This document shows, in pieces, positions 37,036 to 46,530 of a DNA stretch of 64,000 nucleotides; within the stretch, counting starts at the first letter, position 1, and every line of letters begins with the position of its first letter. This stretch comes from Paraburkholderia sp. Tr-20389 (GTDB taxonomy: Bacteria > Pseudomonadota > Gammaproteobacteria > Burkholderiales > Burkholderiaceae), in assembly GCF_017104565.1 (NCBI RefSeq), contig NZ_JAAGPD010000005.1:186001-250000 (forward strand), in the 5' to 3' direction. The notes beneath the pieces were generated by a model, which was given only the letters and a program-made list of their open reading frames with translations, did no database searches and was not told where the DNA came from. The position numbers and the translations under genes were made by a program.

Positions 37036-38124
37036 ATGGATCATTTGCAGTCGATGCGAGTTTTCGTCAAAGTGGCGGACCTCGGCAGTTTCGCCCGCGC
37101 GGCCAGCGCGATGGATATTTCAAACGCAGTCGCCACCCGTCACGTCGCCGATCTCGAAGGCCGTCTTGGCACCCGGCTGCTCAACCGCACCACCCGCAGT
37201 CTTTCGCTGACTGAGTCCGGTCAGGTTTATCTGGAACGCGCCCGTCAGATTCTCGACGAGCTGGAAGACGTCGAGCAGATGGTCGTCGCGCGCAATCACG
37301 AGCCCGTCGGCACGCTACGCATCGTCGCGCCCGTCGTGTTCGGCCTGCATAACCTTGCGCCCGTGCTTCAGACCTACGCCGAGCGCTATCCCAAGGTGAT
37401 TCCCGATGTGACGCTGGTCGACCGCCAGGTCGATCTTGTCGAAGAAGGTTTCGATGTCGGCGTCGTGATCGCGCGTCACATGCGCAGCGCGAGCATCGTG
37501 ACGCGGCGCCTGACGACGGGCTGCATGACCGTCTGCGCGACCCCGGCGTACCTGGAGAAGCACGGCACGCCGACGCGCCCCGAGCAGCTGCTCGAGCATC
37601 CGTGCCTGTCGCTGCCGTCCGAATACTGGGGCGATGAACGCGTGTTCACCGGTCCGGACGGTGAGGTGCGCGTGCGTCCGACCAACGTGATCGTCGCGAA
37701 CAACACGGAAATGCTGCGTCAGTTCGCGTTGCTCGGCATGGGCATCGCGATCCTGCCGAGCTACCTGATCGGGCGCGACACGACGCGCGGCAAGCTGGTG
37801 CGTCTGTTGAGCGACTATCGCTTGCCGCAGGTCGAGATCAACATCGCCTACCCGAGCCGCCGACACTTGCCGGCGAAGGTCCGCACGTTCATCGATCACC
37901 TCGTCGAGCACTTCAACCAGACGCCGAACAGCAAGCTGGGCGAGCAGTGGGTGAAAGACGGCGTAGAACGCGCACCGTCGATGCTGGAATCGACGGCTAT
38001 GTCGATGCCGCCTGAAGCGTTCGACGGCGCCGAGCCGCTGTCGAGCCTGCTCGACGGCGAAATTCCGGCCAAGCCGACGCGTACGCTGAACCGTTCTCGC
38101 GGCATCGCTTCGCCGACCCACTGA
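37036..38124 (+). CDS. LysR-family transcriptional regulator
   Basis: 362 aa from the ATG at 37036 behind AGGAG. The N-terminal winged HTH (residues 1-60) has MRVFVKVADLGSFARAASAMDISNAVATRHVADLEGRLGTRLL. The effector-binding domain is ~90-300. It is of the DsdC/CrgA-like subgroup that starts MDHLQSMRVFVKVAD. The last ~60 residues (EQWVKDGVERAPSML to the end) extend beyond the usual ~300 aa and are Pro/Ser-rich. No divergent target gene lies beside it, so its regulon is unknown. Confidence 0.93.
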   Translation: MDHLQSMRVFVKVADLGSFARAASAMDISNAVATRHVADLEGRLGTRLLNRTTRSLSLTESGQVYLERARQILDELEDVEQMVVARNHEPVGTLRIVAPVVFGLHNLAPVLQTYAERYPKVIPDVTLVDRQVDLVEEGFDVGVVIARHMRSASIVTRRLTTGCMTVCATPAYLEKHGTPTRPEQLLEHPCLSLPSEYWGDERVFTGPDGEVRVRPTNVIVANNTEMLRQFALLGMGIAILPSYLIGRDTTRGKLVRLLSDYRLPQVEINIAYPSRRHLPAKVRTFIDHLVEHFNQTPNSKLGEQWVKDGVERAPSMLESTAMSMPPEAFDGAEPLSSLLDGEIPAKPTRTLNRSRGIASPTH

Positions 38125-38170
38125 CGCGAGTCCAGCGACGCCGGGCAATGACGGCGTCCACCAGGCGATA

Positions 38171-38207
38171 AAAAAGCGCAGTCACCGTAATGGTGACTGC
38201 GCTTTTT
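38171..38207. terminator. bidirectional terminator
   Basis: AAAAAGCGCAGTCACC, loop GTAAT, GGTGACTGCGCTTTTT. Long perfect stem between the convergent LysR and topB genes. Confidence 0.9.
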
Positions 38208-38268
38208 GTTGCAGCTTCGAGATTGCGCGGTTCGCGCGAGCCTTGCGGCGGCCCGCGCTGAACCTGTT

Positions 38269-40929
38269 TTACGAACCTGTCTTGCGTGCAGCGGACTTCG
38301 CGGCCGTGGTTTTTGCTGCTGCCTTTTTCGCGGGCGCCTTCTTTGCAGCAGCCGTTTTCGCGGCGGTTTTCTTCGCGGGTGCGGCTTCATTCGCTGCTTC
38401 GGCCGTCGCGGACTCAGGCGCAGCCTTGGCAGCCGCCTTCGCAGCCGCCGTCTTGGCAGCGCCTTCCTTCGGTTCCTTCTTCTCGAACTCGAAGCCGATC
38501 TTGCCGTCGTTCTGCTTGACGAGGAATGCCTTGAAGTTGCGGCCCGTGCGCGACGACTTGAAGTTCGTCAGCAGGTCGGTGCGTCCGTTTTCCAGCAGCT
38601 TCGCCATCTGTTCGCGCGCGATTTCCTGCTGCAGGATCACCTTGCCCGAACGGAAGTCGCAGGTCTTCGGATTCGCCACAGAGTTTTCGCAGACGTAACT
38701 CATGCCGTGCTCGAACACCTTGCCGCTGCACTTCGGACACGCGCCGACGGGTTGCTGCTCGGAGAAGTCCGGCGCTTCGCCGTCTTCGCCGCCCTGATCC
38801 TGGCCGAAGTCGAATTCGAGCTTGTAGTTCTTCGTTTCGTCGTCGAAAGACAGTTTAAGGATCGCCGAGAACGGACGGCCCATCTTGCTGCGGAAGCCCG
38901 ACAGCGGACCGATCTGCTTCTTCTGCAGCAACTCTTCGACTTCCTCGATTTCGAATTGCCGGCCGCCCGGAATCTTCGAGATCGAGAATTCGCACTTCGT
39001 GCACGCGAAGCGCCGATAGTTTTCCTTCACCTGGCCGCCGCAATTGGGGCAGGGCGTTTGCAGCGTCGCGTAATCGCCGGGAATCGTGTCGGAGTCGTAT
39101 TCCTTCGCGCGCTTGACGATGGTCTGCGTCATGCGGGCGATTTCCTGCATGAACGCGTCACGCGGCAGCTTGCCTCGTTCCATCTGCGACAGCTTGTATT
39201 CCCATTCGCCCGTCAGTTCAGGCGCGGTCAGTTCCTTCACGTCGAGGCCGCGCAGCAGCGTCATCAGCTGGAAAGCCTTCGCGGTCGGGATCAGCTCGCG
39301 TCCTTCGCGGACCAGATACTTTTCGCCGAGCAGACCTTCGATGATGGCGGCGCGCGTGGCCGGCGTGCCGAGACCCTTCGCGGCCATCGCTTCGCGCAGT
39401 TCGTCGTCTTCGACGAGTTTGCCGGCGCCTTCCATCGCCGAGAGCAGCGTCGCTTCGTTGTAGCGTGCGGGCGGCTTCGTGACGAGTTGTTGCGCGGCGA
39501 TCTTGTCGGTCTTGACCTTCTCGTCCTTCTGCACCGGGACGAGGTTGGCGTCTTCGCCGCCGGTCTCGCGGCCGTAGACCTGCAGCCAGCCCGGCTCGAC
39601 GAGCACCTTGCCTTCGGTCTTGAAGTGATGGCCGACGACTTCCGTGATACGCGTGGTGACGCGGTACTCGGCAGCCGGGAAAAACACGGCGAGGAAGCGC
39701 TTGACGACGAGGTCATAGAGCTTCTGCTCGGGCTCGGAGAGTGCCTTCGGCGCCTGCAGGGTCGGGATGATAGCGAAGTGGTCGCTGATCTTCGAGTTGT
39801 CGAAGATGCGCTTGTTCGGCTTCACCCAGCCCTTGTCGAGCACCTGCTTCGCGTGCGGCAGATAGTTGTTGCTCTCCTTGAGCATCTCCATCGTGTGCTT
39901 GACCGTTTCCAGGTAGTCTTCCGGCAGCGCGCGCGCGTCGGTACGAGGATAGGTCAGCACCTTGTGCTTTTCGTACAGCGCCTGGGCAAGGCCCAGCGTG
40001 TTCTTGGCCGAAAAGCCGAAGCGTCCGTTGGCTTCGCGCTGCAGGCTGGTCAGGTCGAACAGCGCGGGCGACAGTTGCGTCGACGGCTTCGATTCTTCCG
40101 AGACGCTGCCCGTCTGGCCGCGACAGGCCGCGACGATCGTTTCCGCAGCCGGCAGGCTCCAGAGTCGCGAATCCCGCTTTTCCGGATCGAACTCGTCCTT
40201 CTTGAACTTCGGGTCGTACCAGCGGCCTTCGTAGAAGCCCGCCGCGCACACGAACTCGGCCTTCACTTCCCAGTAGTCGCGCGGCACGAAGCGGCGAATC
40301 TTTTCTTCGCGCTCGACGACGATCGACAGCGTCGGCGTTTGCACCCGCCCGACCGTGGTCAGGAAGAAGCCGCCGCCCTTGCTGTTGAACGCGGTCATCG
40401 CGCGCGTGCCGTTGATGCCCACGAGCCAGTCAGCTTCCGAGCGGCACCGCGCGGCATCCGCGAGCGGCTGCATGTCGGCGTCGGTGCGCAGTTGCGCGAA
40501 GCCGTCGCGGATTGCGGCGGGCGTCATTGACTGGAGCCACAGACGCTGCACCGGCTGTTTCGCTTTCGTGTGCTGCGCGATCAGGCGGAAAATCAGTTCG
40601 CCCTCGCGCCCCGCGTCACATGCGTTGATCAGACGGTCGACATCTTTCCGCTTGATGAGCTTGTTCAGCACCTTCAGCCGCGATTCGCTTTTCGCGATCG
40701 GATTCAGGTCGAAATGGGGCGGAATAACGGGGAGATTGGCGAAACTCCATTTTCCCCGTTTGACTTCATATTCTTCGGGCGCGGCAATCTCCAGCAGATG
40801 GCCGACTGCCGACGAAATGACGAAATCGTCGCTTTCGAAGTACTCGTCATGCTTGGTAAACCCGCCCAAAGCCCGCGCGATGTCGTTCGCGACGGATGGC
40901 TTTTCGGCGATGATCAGTGCTTTGGACAT
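38269..40929 (-). CDS. topB: DNA topoisomerase III with a long basic tail
   Basis: 886 aa versus ~650 for E. coli TopB. The Toprim domain begins KALIIAEKPSVANDIARALGG; CDAGREGELIF is the acidic metal site. The catalytic Tyr lies in TYPRTDARALPEDY. After the core come Cys-rich zinc-ribbon modules (CPNCGG...CTKC and CPKCSGKVF...CENSVANPKTC). The last ~75 residues are an Ala/Lys/Pro repeat resembling a histone H1 tail, probably for non-specific DNA binding. It decatenates replication intermediates. Confidence 0.96.
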   Translation of the reverse strand: MSKALIIAEKPSVANDIARALGGFTKHDEYFESDDFVISSAVGHLLEIAAPEEYEVKRGKWSFANLPVIPPHFDLNPIAKSESRLKVLNKLIKRKDVDRLINACDAGREGELIFRLIAQHTKAKQPVQRLWLQSMTPAAIRDGFAQLRTDADMQPLADAARCRSEADWLVGINGTRAMTAFNSKGGGFFLTTVGRVQTPTLSIVVEREEKIRRFVPRDYWEVKAEFVCAAGFYEGRWYDPKFKKDEFDPEKRDSRLWSLPAAETIVAACRGQTGSVSEESKPSTQLSPALFDLTSLQREANGRFGFSAKNTLGLAQALYEKHKVLTYPRTDARALPEDYLETVKHTMEMLKESNNYLPHAKQVLDKGWVKPNKRIFDNSKISDHFAIIPTLQAPKALSEPEQKLYDLVVKRFLAVFFPAAEYRVTTRITEVVGHHFKTEGKVLVEPGWLQVYGRETGGEDANLVPVQKDEKVKTDKIAAQQLVTKPPARYNEATLLSAMEGAGKLVEDDELREAMAAKGLGTPATRAAIIEGLLGEKYLVREGRELIPTAKAFQLMTLLRGLDVKELTAPELTGEWEYKLSQMERGKLPRDAFMQEIARMTQTIVKRAKEYDSDTIPGDYATLQTPCPNCGGQVKENYRRFACTKCEFSISKIPGGRQFEIEEVEELLQKKQIGPLSGFRSKMGRPFSAILKLSFDDETKNYKLEFDFGQDQGGEDGEAPDFSEQQPVGACPKCSGKVFEHGMSYVCENSVANPKTCDFRSGKVILQQEIAREQMAKLLENGRTDLLTNFKSSRTGRNFKAFLVKQNDGKIGFEFEKKEPKEGAAKTAAAKAAAKAAPESATAEAANEAAPAKKTAAKTAAAKKAPAKKAAAKTTAAKSAARKTGS

Positions 40930-41149
40930 GACTGAAAATAAGTTGGTGGATTCGGGGCGGTACCGCGGGATTTCCCACTCGGGTTAGGCACCCATTAACG
41001 ACCGCTTTATAGCACACGCCGCCGCAACGGCAACCGATGAGCCCAAAAAAGCGGCGCATCATAATTGCGCGCAGATTGGTTGGGCAAGCGTGTGACGAGC
41101 GGGTCCGAAGGCGGCTTCGTCGCTGATTTAGCTCACTTTTTCCGCATTA

Positions 41150-41173
41150 CACGGCGATTTTGCAAACGCCGTG
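41150..41173. other. hairpin in the topB upstream gap
   Basis: CACGGCG and CGCCGTG around ATTTTGCAAA. It lies in the 304-base gap (40930-41233) between topB and the thioredoxin-like gene, which holds no gene. Without a T run it is a doubtful terminator for the upstream minus-strand gene. Confidence 0.35.
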
Positions 41174-41233
41174 CCGCCGCGGTCGGGAATACCCTGGAAT
41201 GAGGCGAAGGTGAGCGTAGGGCCCGGGGACGGA

Positions 41234-41611
41234 TCAGGCTTCCAGCAGCGTCGGCCGCATTTTCGGCGCGCCTTTGATGCCGGGCACTGCCGTCAGATCA
41301 ACCAGCATCCGTTCGACGATCGACGCCTGTGGCAAAACCGTTCCGAAGAAGCGCGTGGTGATCCCGTCTTCTATAAGAATGGTCGGGAAATTCTCAACGT
41401 CCAGATCGTCGAAGCGGTCCGCGTGCGTCTCGATATCGACCCAAGCAAAGCAGACGTTGGGATGCCTGTCTGCCAGCGCATCGAACGCGGCCCGGTATTC
41501 ACGGCAGGTTCCGCACCATTCCGCACACAGACACGCCACGAAAAGCGTGTCGCGATCGCTGACGCGCTCGGCGATCCGTTTCGAGTCGGTGTCCAGATTC
41601 AGCGCGGGCAT
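41234..41611 (-). CDS. thioredoxin-family protein
   Basis: 125 aa from the ATG at 41611 (AAGGAA six bases upstream); upstream ATGs at 41629 or further are possible. A thioredoxin fold with the redox motif Cys33-Gly-Thr-Cys36 in LCAEWCGTCREYR, an extra Cys27/Cys29 pair before it, and the cis-Pro strand NFPTILI. No signal peptide, so a cytosolic disulfide reductase or redox chaperone. It sits between dprA and topB on the same strand, about 54 bases after the dprA stop. Confidence 0.88.
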   Translation of the reverse strand: MPALNLDTDSKRIAERVSDRDTLFVACLCAEWCGTCREYRAAFDALADRHPNVCFAWVDIETHADRFDDLDVENFPTILIEDGITTRFFGTVLPQASIVERMLVDLTAVPGIKGAPKMRPTLLEA

Positions 41612-41665
41612 GGCGGGTTCCTTCGGCATTACATGGGTTATTTGGCGCGAATGTAGCACGTCGCG

Positions 41666-42835
41666 TCAGGCGCTGTGCACCGCTCGAACATACCGGCCGC
41701 CGGGCAGCGCACACAACTCGCCAGCCAGTTCGAGCCGCAGCAGTGTGCTTTGCAGCAGCGTGTCGTCCATGTCGGTGCGTTCGGCCAGGATTTCAAGCGT
41801 GGTGGGCGAATGGCCAAGCGCGCTGAGCAGGCGTCGGGCATCGGCCTGAAAGCCGGGCTCAGTGTTCCGCTGCGAGTCGAGATCGGCTGTTTGCGACTGC
41901 GGAACGATGTGCAGCCGGGGCGCGGGATCTGCCGGCGGCGCGGGGAATCCTAGCTCTTCGAGCACATCTTCCGGCGTTTCGACGAGTTTTGCGCCCTGCT
42001 TGATCATCCGGTGACAGCCGCGAGCCAGCGGTGCGTGGATCGAACCGGGAATCGCAAAGACATCGCGGCCCATTTCGTTGGCGAGCCGCGCCGTGATCAG
42101 CGAGCCTGAGCGCATCGCCGCCTCGACGATCAGCACACCATGCACGATCCCTGCGATCAGCCGGTTGCGCTGCGGGAAATTGGCGGAGCGGGCCGGCGTG
42201 CCGAGCGGCCATTCCGACAGGATCGCGCCGTCGTCGGCAATCTGGTGCGCGAGCGCGTGATGAGAGGCCGGGTACACGACATCCGCGCCCGTGCCGATTA
42301 CCGCGACCGTGCTGCCGCGCCCTTGAAGCGCCCCGCGATGCGCCGCGCCGTCGACGCCTGCCGCGAGACCAGACACGACTGTCACTCCGGCGTCCGACAA
42401 GGCACGGGCGAACCTCGACGCATCTTCGATTCCCTGAGGCGTCGCGCTGCGGCTGCCGACCACCGCGACGCTGCGTGTGTGCAGCAGTTCGATGCGGCCT
42501 TTTACATACAGAAGCGGCGGCGGATCGGGCATGGTCAGCAACGAGGGAGGATAGGCAGGGTCGTCGAGCGTCACGAGCGCGTTGCCGGGCAGCGCGCGCC
42601 ACGCGCGCACCGCGTCGAGCTGCGCGGGGAAATCCGTGGAAGGCGGGGCGAGTGCGGCTCGGGCAGTGGCCTCGTCGGTGGCCTCGGAGAGCGCGGCGAA
42701 GGTCTGCGACAGCACGGCTTCGGGCAGCCCGAAGATCACGAGCAGGCGGCGCAGGGCGGCCGGATTCAGGCCGGGTGCGATGGCAAGCCGCAACCACGCG
42801 GCGAGTTCTGGGTCTGTCAGGGGAAGCGTCTGCAT
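41666..42835 (-). CDS. dprA: DNA-processing protein DprA
   Basis: 389 aa. DprA loads RecA on incoming single-stranded DNA in natural transformation. The Rossmann fold is evident: VAVVGSRSATPQG, VVSGLAAGVDGAAHRGAL, VAVIGTGADVVYPASH, SEWPLGTPARSANFPQRNRLIAG and VLIVEAAMRSGSLITARLANE. The N-terminal SAM-like part is ~1-80 (AIAPGLNPAALRRLL) and the C-terminal winged helix ~315-385. It diverges from def with a 258-base gap. Other competence genes are not in view. Confidence 0.95.
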   Translation of the reverse strand: MQTLPLTDPELAAWLRLAIAPGLNPAALRRLLVIFGLPEAVLSQTFAALSEATDEATARAALAPPSTDFPAQLDAVRAWRALPGNALVTLDDPAYPPSLLTMPDPPPLLYVKGRIELLHTRSVAVVGSRSATPQGIEDASRFARALSDAGVTVVSGLAAGVDGAAHRGALQGRGSTVAVIGTGADVVYPASHHALAHQIADDGAILSEWPLGTPARSANFPQRNRLIAGIVHGVLIVEAAMRSGSLITARLANEMGRDVFAIPGSIHAPLARGCHRMIKQGAKLVETPEDVLEELGFPAPPADPAPRLHIVPQSQTADLDSQRNTEPGFQADARRLLSALGHSPTTLEILAERTDMDDTLLQSTLLRLELAGELCALPGGRYVRAVHSA

Positions 42836-42878
42836 GGCTGGCGTCCTCGCTCACGGCAACCGGCCTTTCGGTCGCCAT

Positions 42879-42886
42879 GCTAAAAT
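42879..42886 (+). promoter_or_regulatory. extended -10 element upstream of def
   Basis: TGCTAAAAT has a TGn extension directly before TAAAAT. It faces def about 205 bases upstream, in the dprA-def gap, which holds no gene. No good -35 is seen, as expected for an extended -10. Confidence 0.35.
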
Positions 42887-43093
42887 TTTCATCATCCGAA
42901 ATAACCGAAACCCCTGCTGCGCCGCGTTTGCGCGCGCCCGGGCGACATGCGCATGAGCGCACTGAACAGGCGTTGAATCAACGCGGTTCGGCCGCTATCT
43001 ATGCTGTGCGTGTCGCGACTGGCGAACAACCTGGCCGAATAGCCAATCGCGCGACTTGTTGAACAGCGTCGGCGCCCAATCAATTTCAGGACT

Positions 43094-43597
43094 ATGGCTT
43101 TACTCAACATCCTCAATTACCCGGACAAGCGGCTGCACAAGGTTGCGAAGCCGGTCGAGAAGGTCAATGACCGTATCCGCAAGCTCGTCGCCGACATGGC
43201 CGAGACGATGTACGCCGCGCCCGGCGTAGGCCTGGCGGCGACGCAGGTCGACGTGCACGAGCGCGTGATCGTGATCGACGTGTCCGACACGCACGAGGAA
43301 CTGCGCGCGTTCATCAATCCGGAAATCATCTGGTCGAGCGACGAGCGGAAGATTCACGAAGAAGGCTGCCTGTCGGTGCCGGGCATCTACGACAACGTCG
43401 AGCGTGCCGAGAAGGTGCGTGTGCGCGCGCTGAACGAGAAGGGCGAAACCTACGAACTGGATTGCGAAGGGCTGCTCGCCGTCTGCATCCAGCACGAAAT
43501 GGATCACCTGATGGGCAAGGTGTTCGTCGAATATCTGTCGCCGCTCAAGCAGACGCGCATCAAGAGCAAGATGAAAAAGCTCGCGCACGCAATGTGA
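43094..43597 (+). CDS. def: peptide deformylase
   Basis: 167 aa. It removes the N-formyl group from nascent proteins using a metal bound by one Cys and two His. The three PDF motifs are present: [16 protein letters not shown] (metal-ligand Cys) and QHEMDHLMG (His ligands and catalytic Glu). It lies 25 bases before fmt, which adds the formyl group; this def-fmt pairing is widespread. Confidence 0.98.
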   Translation: MALLNILNYPDKRLHKVAKPVEKVNDRIRKLVADMAETMYAAPGVGLAATQVDVHERVIVIDVSDTHEELRAFINPEIIWSSDERKIHEEGCLSVPGIYDNVERAEKVRVRALNEKGETYELDCEGLLAVCIQHEMDHLMGKVFVEYLSPLKQTRIKSKMKKLAHAM

Positions 43598-43622
43598 TGC
43601 GCTTTTGGACGGCCACCAGTAC

Positions 43623-44606
43623 ATGAGTCACACGTTGCGCGTCATTTTTGCCGGTACGCCGGAGTTCGCCGCGGCGGCGCTTGCCGCGATTCACGAGGCG
43701 GGCTTTCCGGTGCCGCTCTTGCTCACCCAACCGGACCGCCCGGCGGGGCGCGGCATGAAGCTGCAGGCCAGCCCTGTCAAGCGTTACGCACAGGAGCACG
43801 GCATCGAAGTCGCACAGCCGCCTTCGCTGCGTCGTAACGGCAAGTTTCCGGCGGAAGCCACGGCCGCCATCGATCAGTTGCGCGCAACGCCGCACGACGT
43901 AATGGTGGTCGCCGCCTACGGCCTGCTGCTGCCGCAGGAAGTGCTCGACATTGCGCCGCACGGCTGCATCAATATTCATGCATCGCTGCTGCCGCGCTGG
44001 CGCGGCGCCGCGCCGATCCACCGGGCAATCGAAGCAGGTGACGCCGAAACCGGCATCACGCTGATGCAGATGGACGCGGGTCTCGATACCGGCGCGATGA
44101 TTTCCGAAGTCCGCACGCCGATCGAAGGCACGGACACGACCGCGACGCTGCACGACCGGCTTGCCGAAGCGGGCGCAAAGCTGATCGTCGACGCGCTGAT
44201 CGTACTGGAGCGCAGCGGCAAGCTCGCGTCGACCCCGCAACCCGGCGAAGGCGCGACCTACGCCGAGAAAATCGGCAAGCACGAAGCGGCGCTGGACTGG
44301 CGACGCCCCGCGGCGGAACTGGCCCGCCAGGTTCGCGCGTTCGACCCGTTCCCCGGCGGTGCCGCGACGCTCGACGGCACGGTGCTCAAGCTCTGGTCGG
44401 CTGCCGCAATCGACGCGCCGCGCAAGGCGGAACCCGGCACGATCGTGGATGTGTCACCCGAAGGTGTCGTGGTGGCATGCGGCGACGGCGCATTGCGCAT
44501 CACGCAACTCCAGAAGCCCGGCGGCAAGCGCTTGCCTGTGCGCGATTTTCTCGCCGGCTCGACGCTCGCGGCAGGCCAGCGTTTCGAACTCGCACAGCCA
44601 CAATAA
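43623..44606 (+). CDS. fmt: methionyl-tRNA formyltransferase
   Basis: 327 aa from the ATG at 43623 ([20 protein letters not shown]). Transfers formyl from 10-formyl-THF to Met-tRNAi. The catalytic region contains [20 protein letters not shown] and the downstream Asp in DAGLDTGAM. The C-terminal OB-like domain (~205-325) binds tRNA. Forms an operon with def; rsmB, often third, appears here after lysE and htpX. Confidence 0.98.
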   Translation: MSHTLRVIFAGTPEFAAAALAAIHEAGFPVPLLLTQPDRPAGRGMKLQASPVKRYAQEHGIEVAQPPSLRRNGKFPAEATAAIDQLRATPHDVMVVAAYGLLLPQEVLDIAPHGCINIHASLLPRWRGAAPIHRAIEAGDAETGITLMQMDAGLDTGAMISEVRTPIEGTDTTATLHDRLAEAGAKLIVDALIVLERSGKLASTPQPGEGATYAEKIGKHEAALDWRRPAAELARQVRAFDPFPGGAATLDGTVLKLWSAAAIDAPRKAEPGTIVDVSPEGVVVACGDGALRITQLQKPGGKRLPVRDFLAGSTLAAGQRFELAQPQ

Positions 44607-44705
44607 AGTCACCTACGACGTTGCACCATATGCCGTTCGCCCAGGGCACGCCGCGTTCGCGCAGCGCGCTAAAATCTTTGGTGCAACTTGCATGAAGAGG
44701 ATTCC

Positions 44706-45350
44706 ATGTTCGGCATCACCCATTTCGAGTTTTTCGTCGTCGCAGTCTTTTTGCTCAACGTCACGCCGGGGCCCGACACCGCTTACATCGTCGGCAGAAG
44801 CGTCGCGCAGGGGCGCGGCGCAGGGCTGATGTCGGCGCTGGGCATCTCGGCCGGATGCTGCGTCCACTCGCTCGCGTGCGCGTTCGGGTTGACGGCGCTG
44901 CTGGCTGCATCGGCCACGGCTTTCACCGTGATCAAATTCGTCGGCGCGATTTATCTGGTTTATCTCGGCGTGCGTCTCATCCTGACGAAGCCGGAATCCG
45001 GCCAGGCCACCGGCGAAGCGCGCCTGCCCGCCGGCGCGCCCAAGTCGCTGCGCCAGCTTTTCCAGCAAGGCTTCTGGACCAACGTGCTGAATCCCAAGGT
45101 CGTGCTGTTCTTCGTGTCGTTCTTTCCGCAATTCGTTTCGGCGGACAGCGGCAACAAGACGGTGGCGTTCCTGACGCTCGGCGTCGTCTTCGTGGTGATG
45201 AGCATGGCGTGGAACAGCTTCGTCGCGTGGGTCGCGGGCAGCGTTACGCGCCGTTTTTCCGGCAAGCCGGGCGTCAAGAAGTGGCTGGACCGCACCGTCG
45301 GCAGCGCGTTCGTCGGGCTGGGCATCAGGCTCGCTACGGCAACGCGGTGA
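44706..45350 (+). CDS. LysE-family amino acid exporter
   Basis: 214 aa from the ATG at 44706 with AGAGGA upstream. An inner-membrane protein with about six hydrophobic segments. The RhtB/LysE signature is in LLNVTPGPDTAYIVGRSVAQGRGAGLMSALGISAG and FWTNVLNPKVVLFFVSFFPQFV. Family members export homoserine, threonine, lysine or related metabolites; which one is not decidable here. It sits between fmt and htpX. Confidence 0.92.
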   Translation: MFGITHFEFFVVAVFLLNVTPGPDTAYIVGRSVAQGRGAGLMSALGISAGCCVHSLACAFGLTALLAASATAFTVIKFVGAIYLVYLGVRLILTKPESGQATGEARLPAGAPKSLRQLFQQGFWTNVLNPKVVLFFVSFFPQFVSADSGNKTVAFLTLGVVFVVMSMAWNSFVAWVAGSVTRRFSGKPGVKKWLDRTVGSAFVGLGIRLATATR

Positions 45351-45454
45351 TTGAATTTTTCCCGCCCGCCCATATCTAACAGTTCGCTTACAATCATTCG
45401 CCGCGAATACGCGGCAACCAATCAGGACCGCGTGGCGGGCAAGGAGTCTTGGAT

Positions 45455-46312
45455 ATGTTCAACTGGGTGAAAACCGCGATGCTGATGGCCGGGATCACGG
45501 CCCTCTTCATCGTGATCGGCGGCATGATCGGCGGCCGGAGCGGCATGATGCTCGCGCTGCTGATCGCGCTCGGGATGAATTTCTTCTCGTACTGGTTCTC
45601 GGACAAGATGGTTCTGCGCATGTACAACGCGCAGGAAGTCGACGAAACGAGTGCGCCGCAGTTCTACCGGATGGTTCGCGAGCTGGCCACGCGCGCCAAT
45701 CTGCCTATGCCGCGCGTCTATCTGATCGACGAAGACCAGCCGAATGCGTTCGCGACGGGGCGTAACCCCGAACACGCGGCCGTCGCGGCGACCACGGGCA
45801 TTCTGCGCGTGCTGTCGGAGCGCGAAATGCGCGGCGTGATGGCGCACGAACTCGCGCACGTGAAGCACCGCGACATCCTGATCTCGACGATTTCGGCGAC
45901 GATGGCGGGCGCTATCTCGGCGCTGGCGAACTTCGCGATGTTCTTCGGCGGCCGCGACGAGAATGGCCGTCCGGCGAATCCGATCGCGGGCATCGCGGTC
46001 GCGTTGCTGGCGCCGATCGCAGGCGCACTGATCCAGATGGCGATTTCGCGTGCGCGTGAATTCGAGGCGGACCGGGGCGGGGCGCAGATTTCGGGCGATC
46101 CGCAGGCGCTTGCGTCGGCACTGGACAAGATCCACCGTTATGCGAACGGCATCCCGTTTCCGACGGCCGAGGCCCATCCGGCCACCGCGCAGATGATGAT
46201 CATGAATCCGCTCGCGGGCGGCGGCATCGCAAACCTGTTCTCGACGCACCCGGCCACCGAGGAGCGCATCGCGCGTCTGATGGAAATGGCGCGTACGGGG
46301 CGCTTCGAATAA
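45455..46312 (+). CDS. htpX: membrane zinc metalloprotease HtpX
   Basis: 285 aa from the ATG at 45455 behind AAGGAG. Inner-membrane quality-control protease, M48 family. Two N-terminal TM segments lie at ~5-50 and two more at ~145-200. The zinc-binding motif is [12 protein letters not shown] (HExxH), with the third ligand Glu in [27 protein letters not shown] near the end is the usual tail. In other bacteria HtpX is heat or envelope-stress induced; no such promoter is clear here. Confidence 0.97.
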   Translation: MFNWVKTAMLMAGITALFIVIGGMIGGRSGMMLALLIALGMNFFSYWFSDKMVLRMYNAQEVDETSAPQFYRMVRELATRANLPMPRVYLIDEDQPNAFATGRNPEHAAVAATTGILRVLSEREMRGVMAHELAHVKHRDILISTISATMAGAISALANFAMFFGGRDENGRPANPIAGIAVALLAPIAGALIQMAISRAREFEADRGGAQISGDPQALASALDKIHRYANGIPFPTAEAHPATAQMMIMNPLAGGGIANLFSTHPATEERIARLMEMARTGRFE

Positions 46313-46355
46313 GCGGGGTCGACCGCGGCGGCTGAAGCTTCGGCTGCAATCCGAC

Positions 46356-46384
46356 AAGGGGCGAGCATGACTCGCCCCTTTTTT
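46356..46384 (+). terminator. rho-independent terminator after htpX
   Basis: AAGGGGCGAG, CATGA, CTCGCCCCTT followed by T. Confidence 0.85.
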
Positions 46385-46530
46385 CCTACGGCGCGGCCTT
46401 TGTGGTTTCATCGCGTCGAACTTCCCTCAAAAAGCGTGGGTGATCCGCACGGGCCGCGGGGCCGCACTGCCCGTCACGCTACAATGTGGCGTTTGCGCGA
46501 CACTTGGTGCGCACTGTTCTCCGCCCGTTC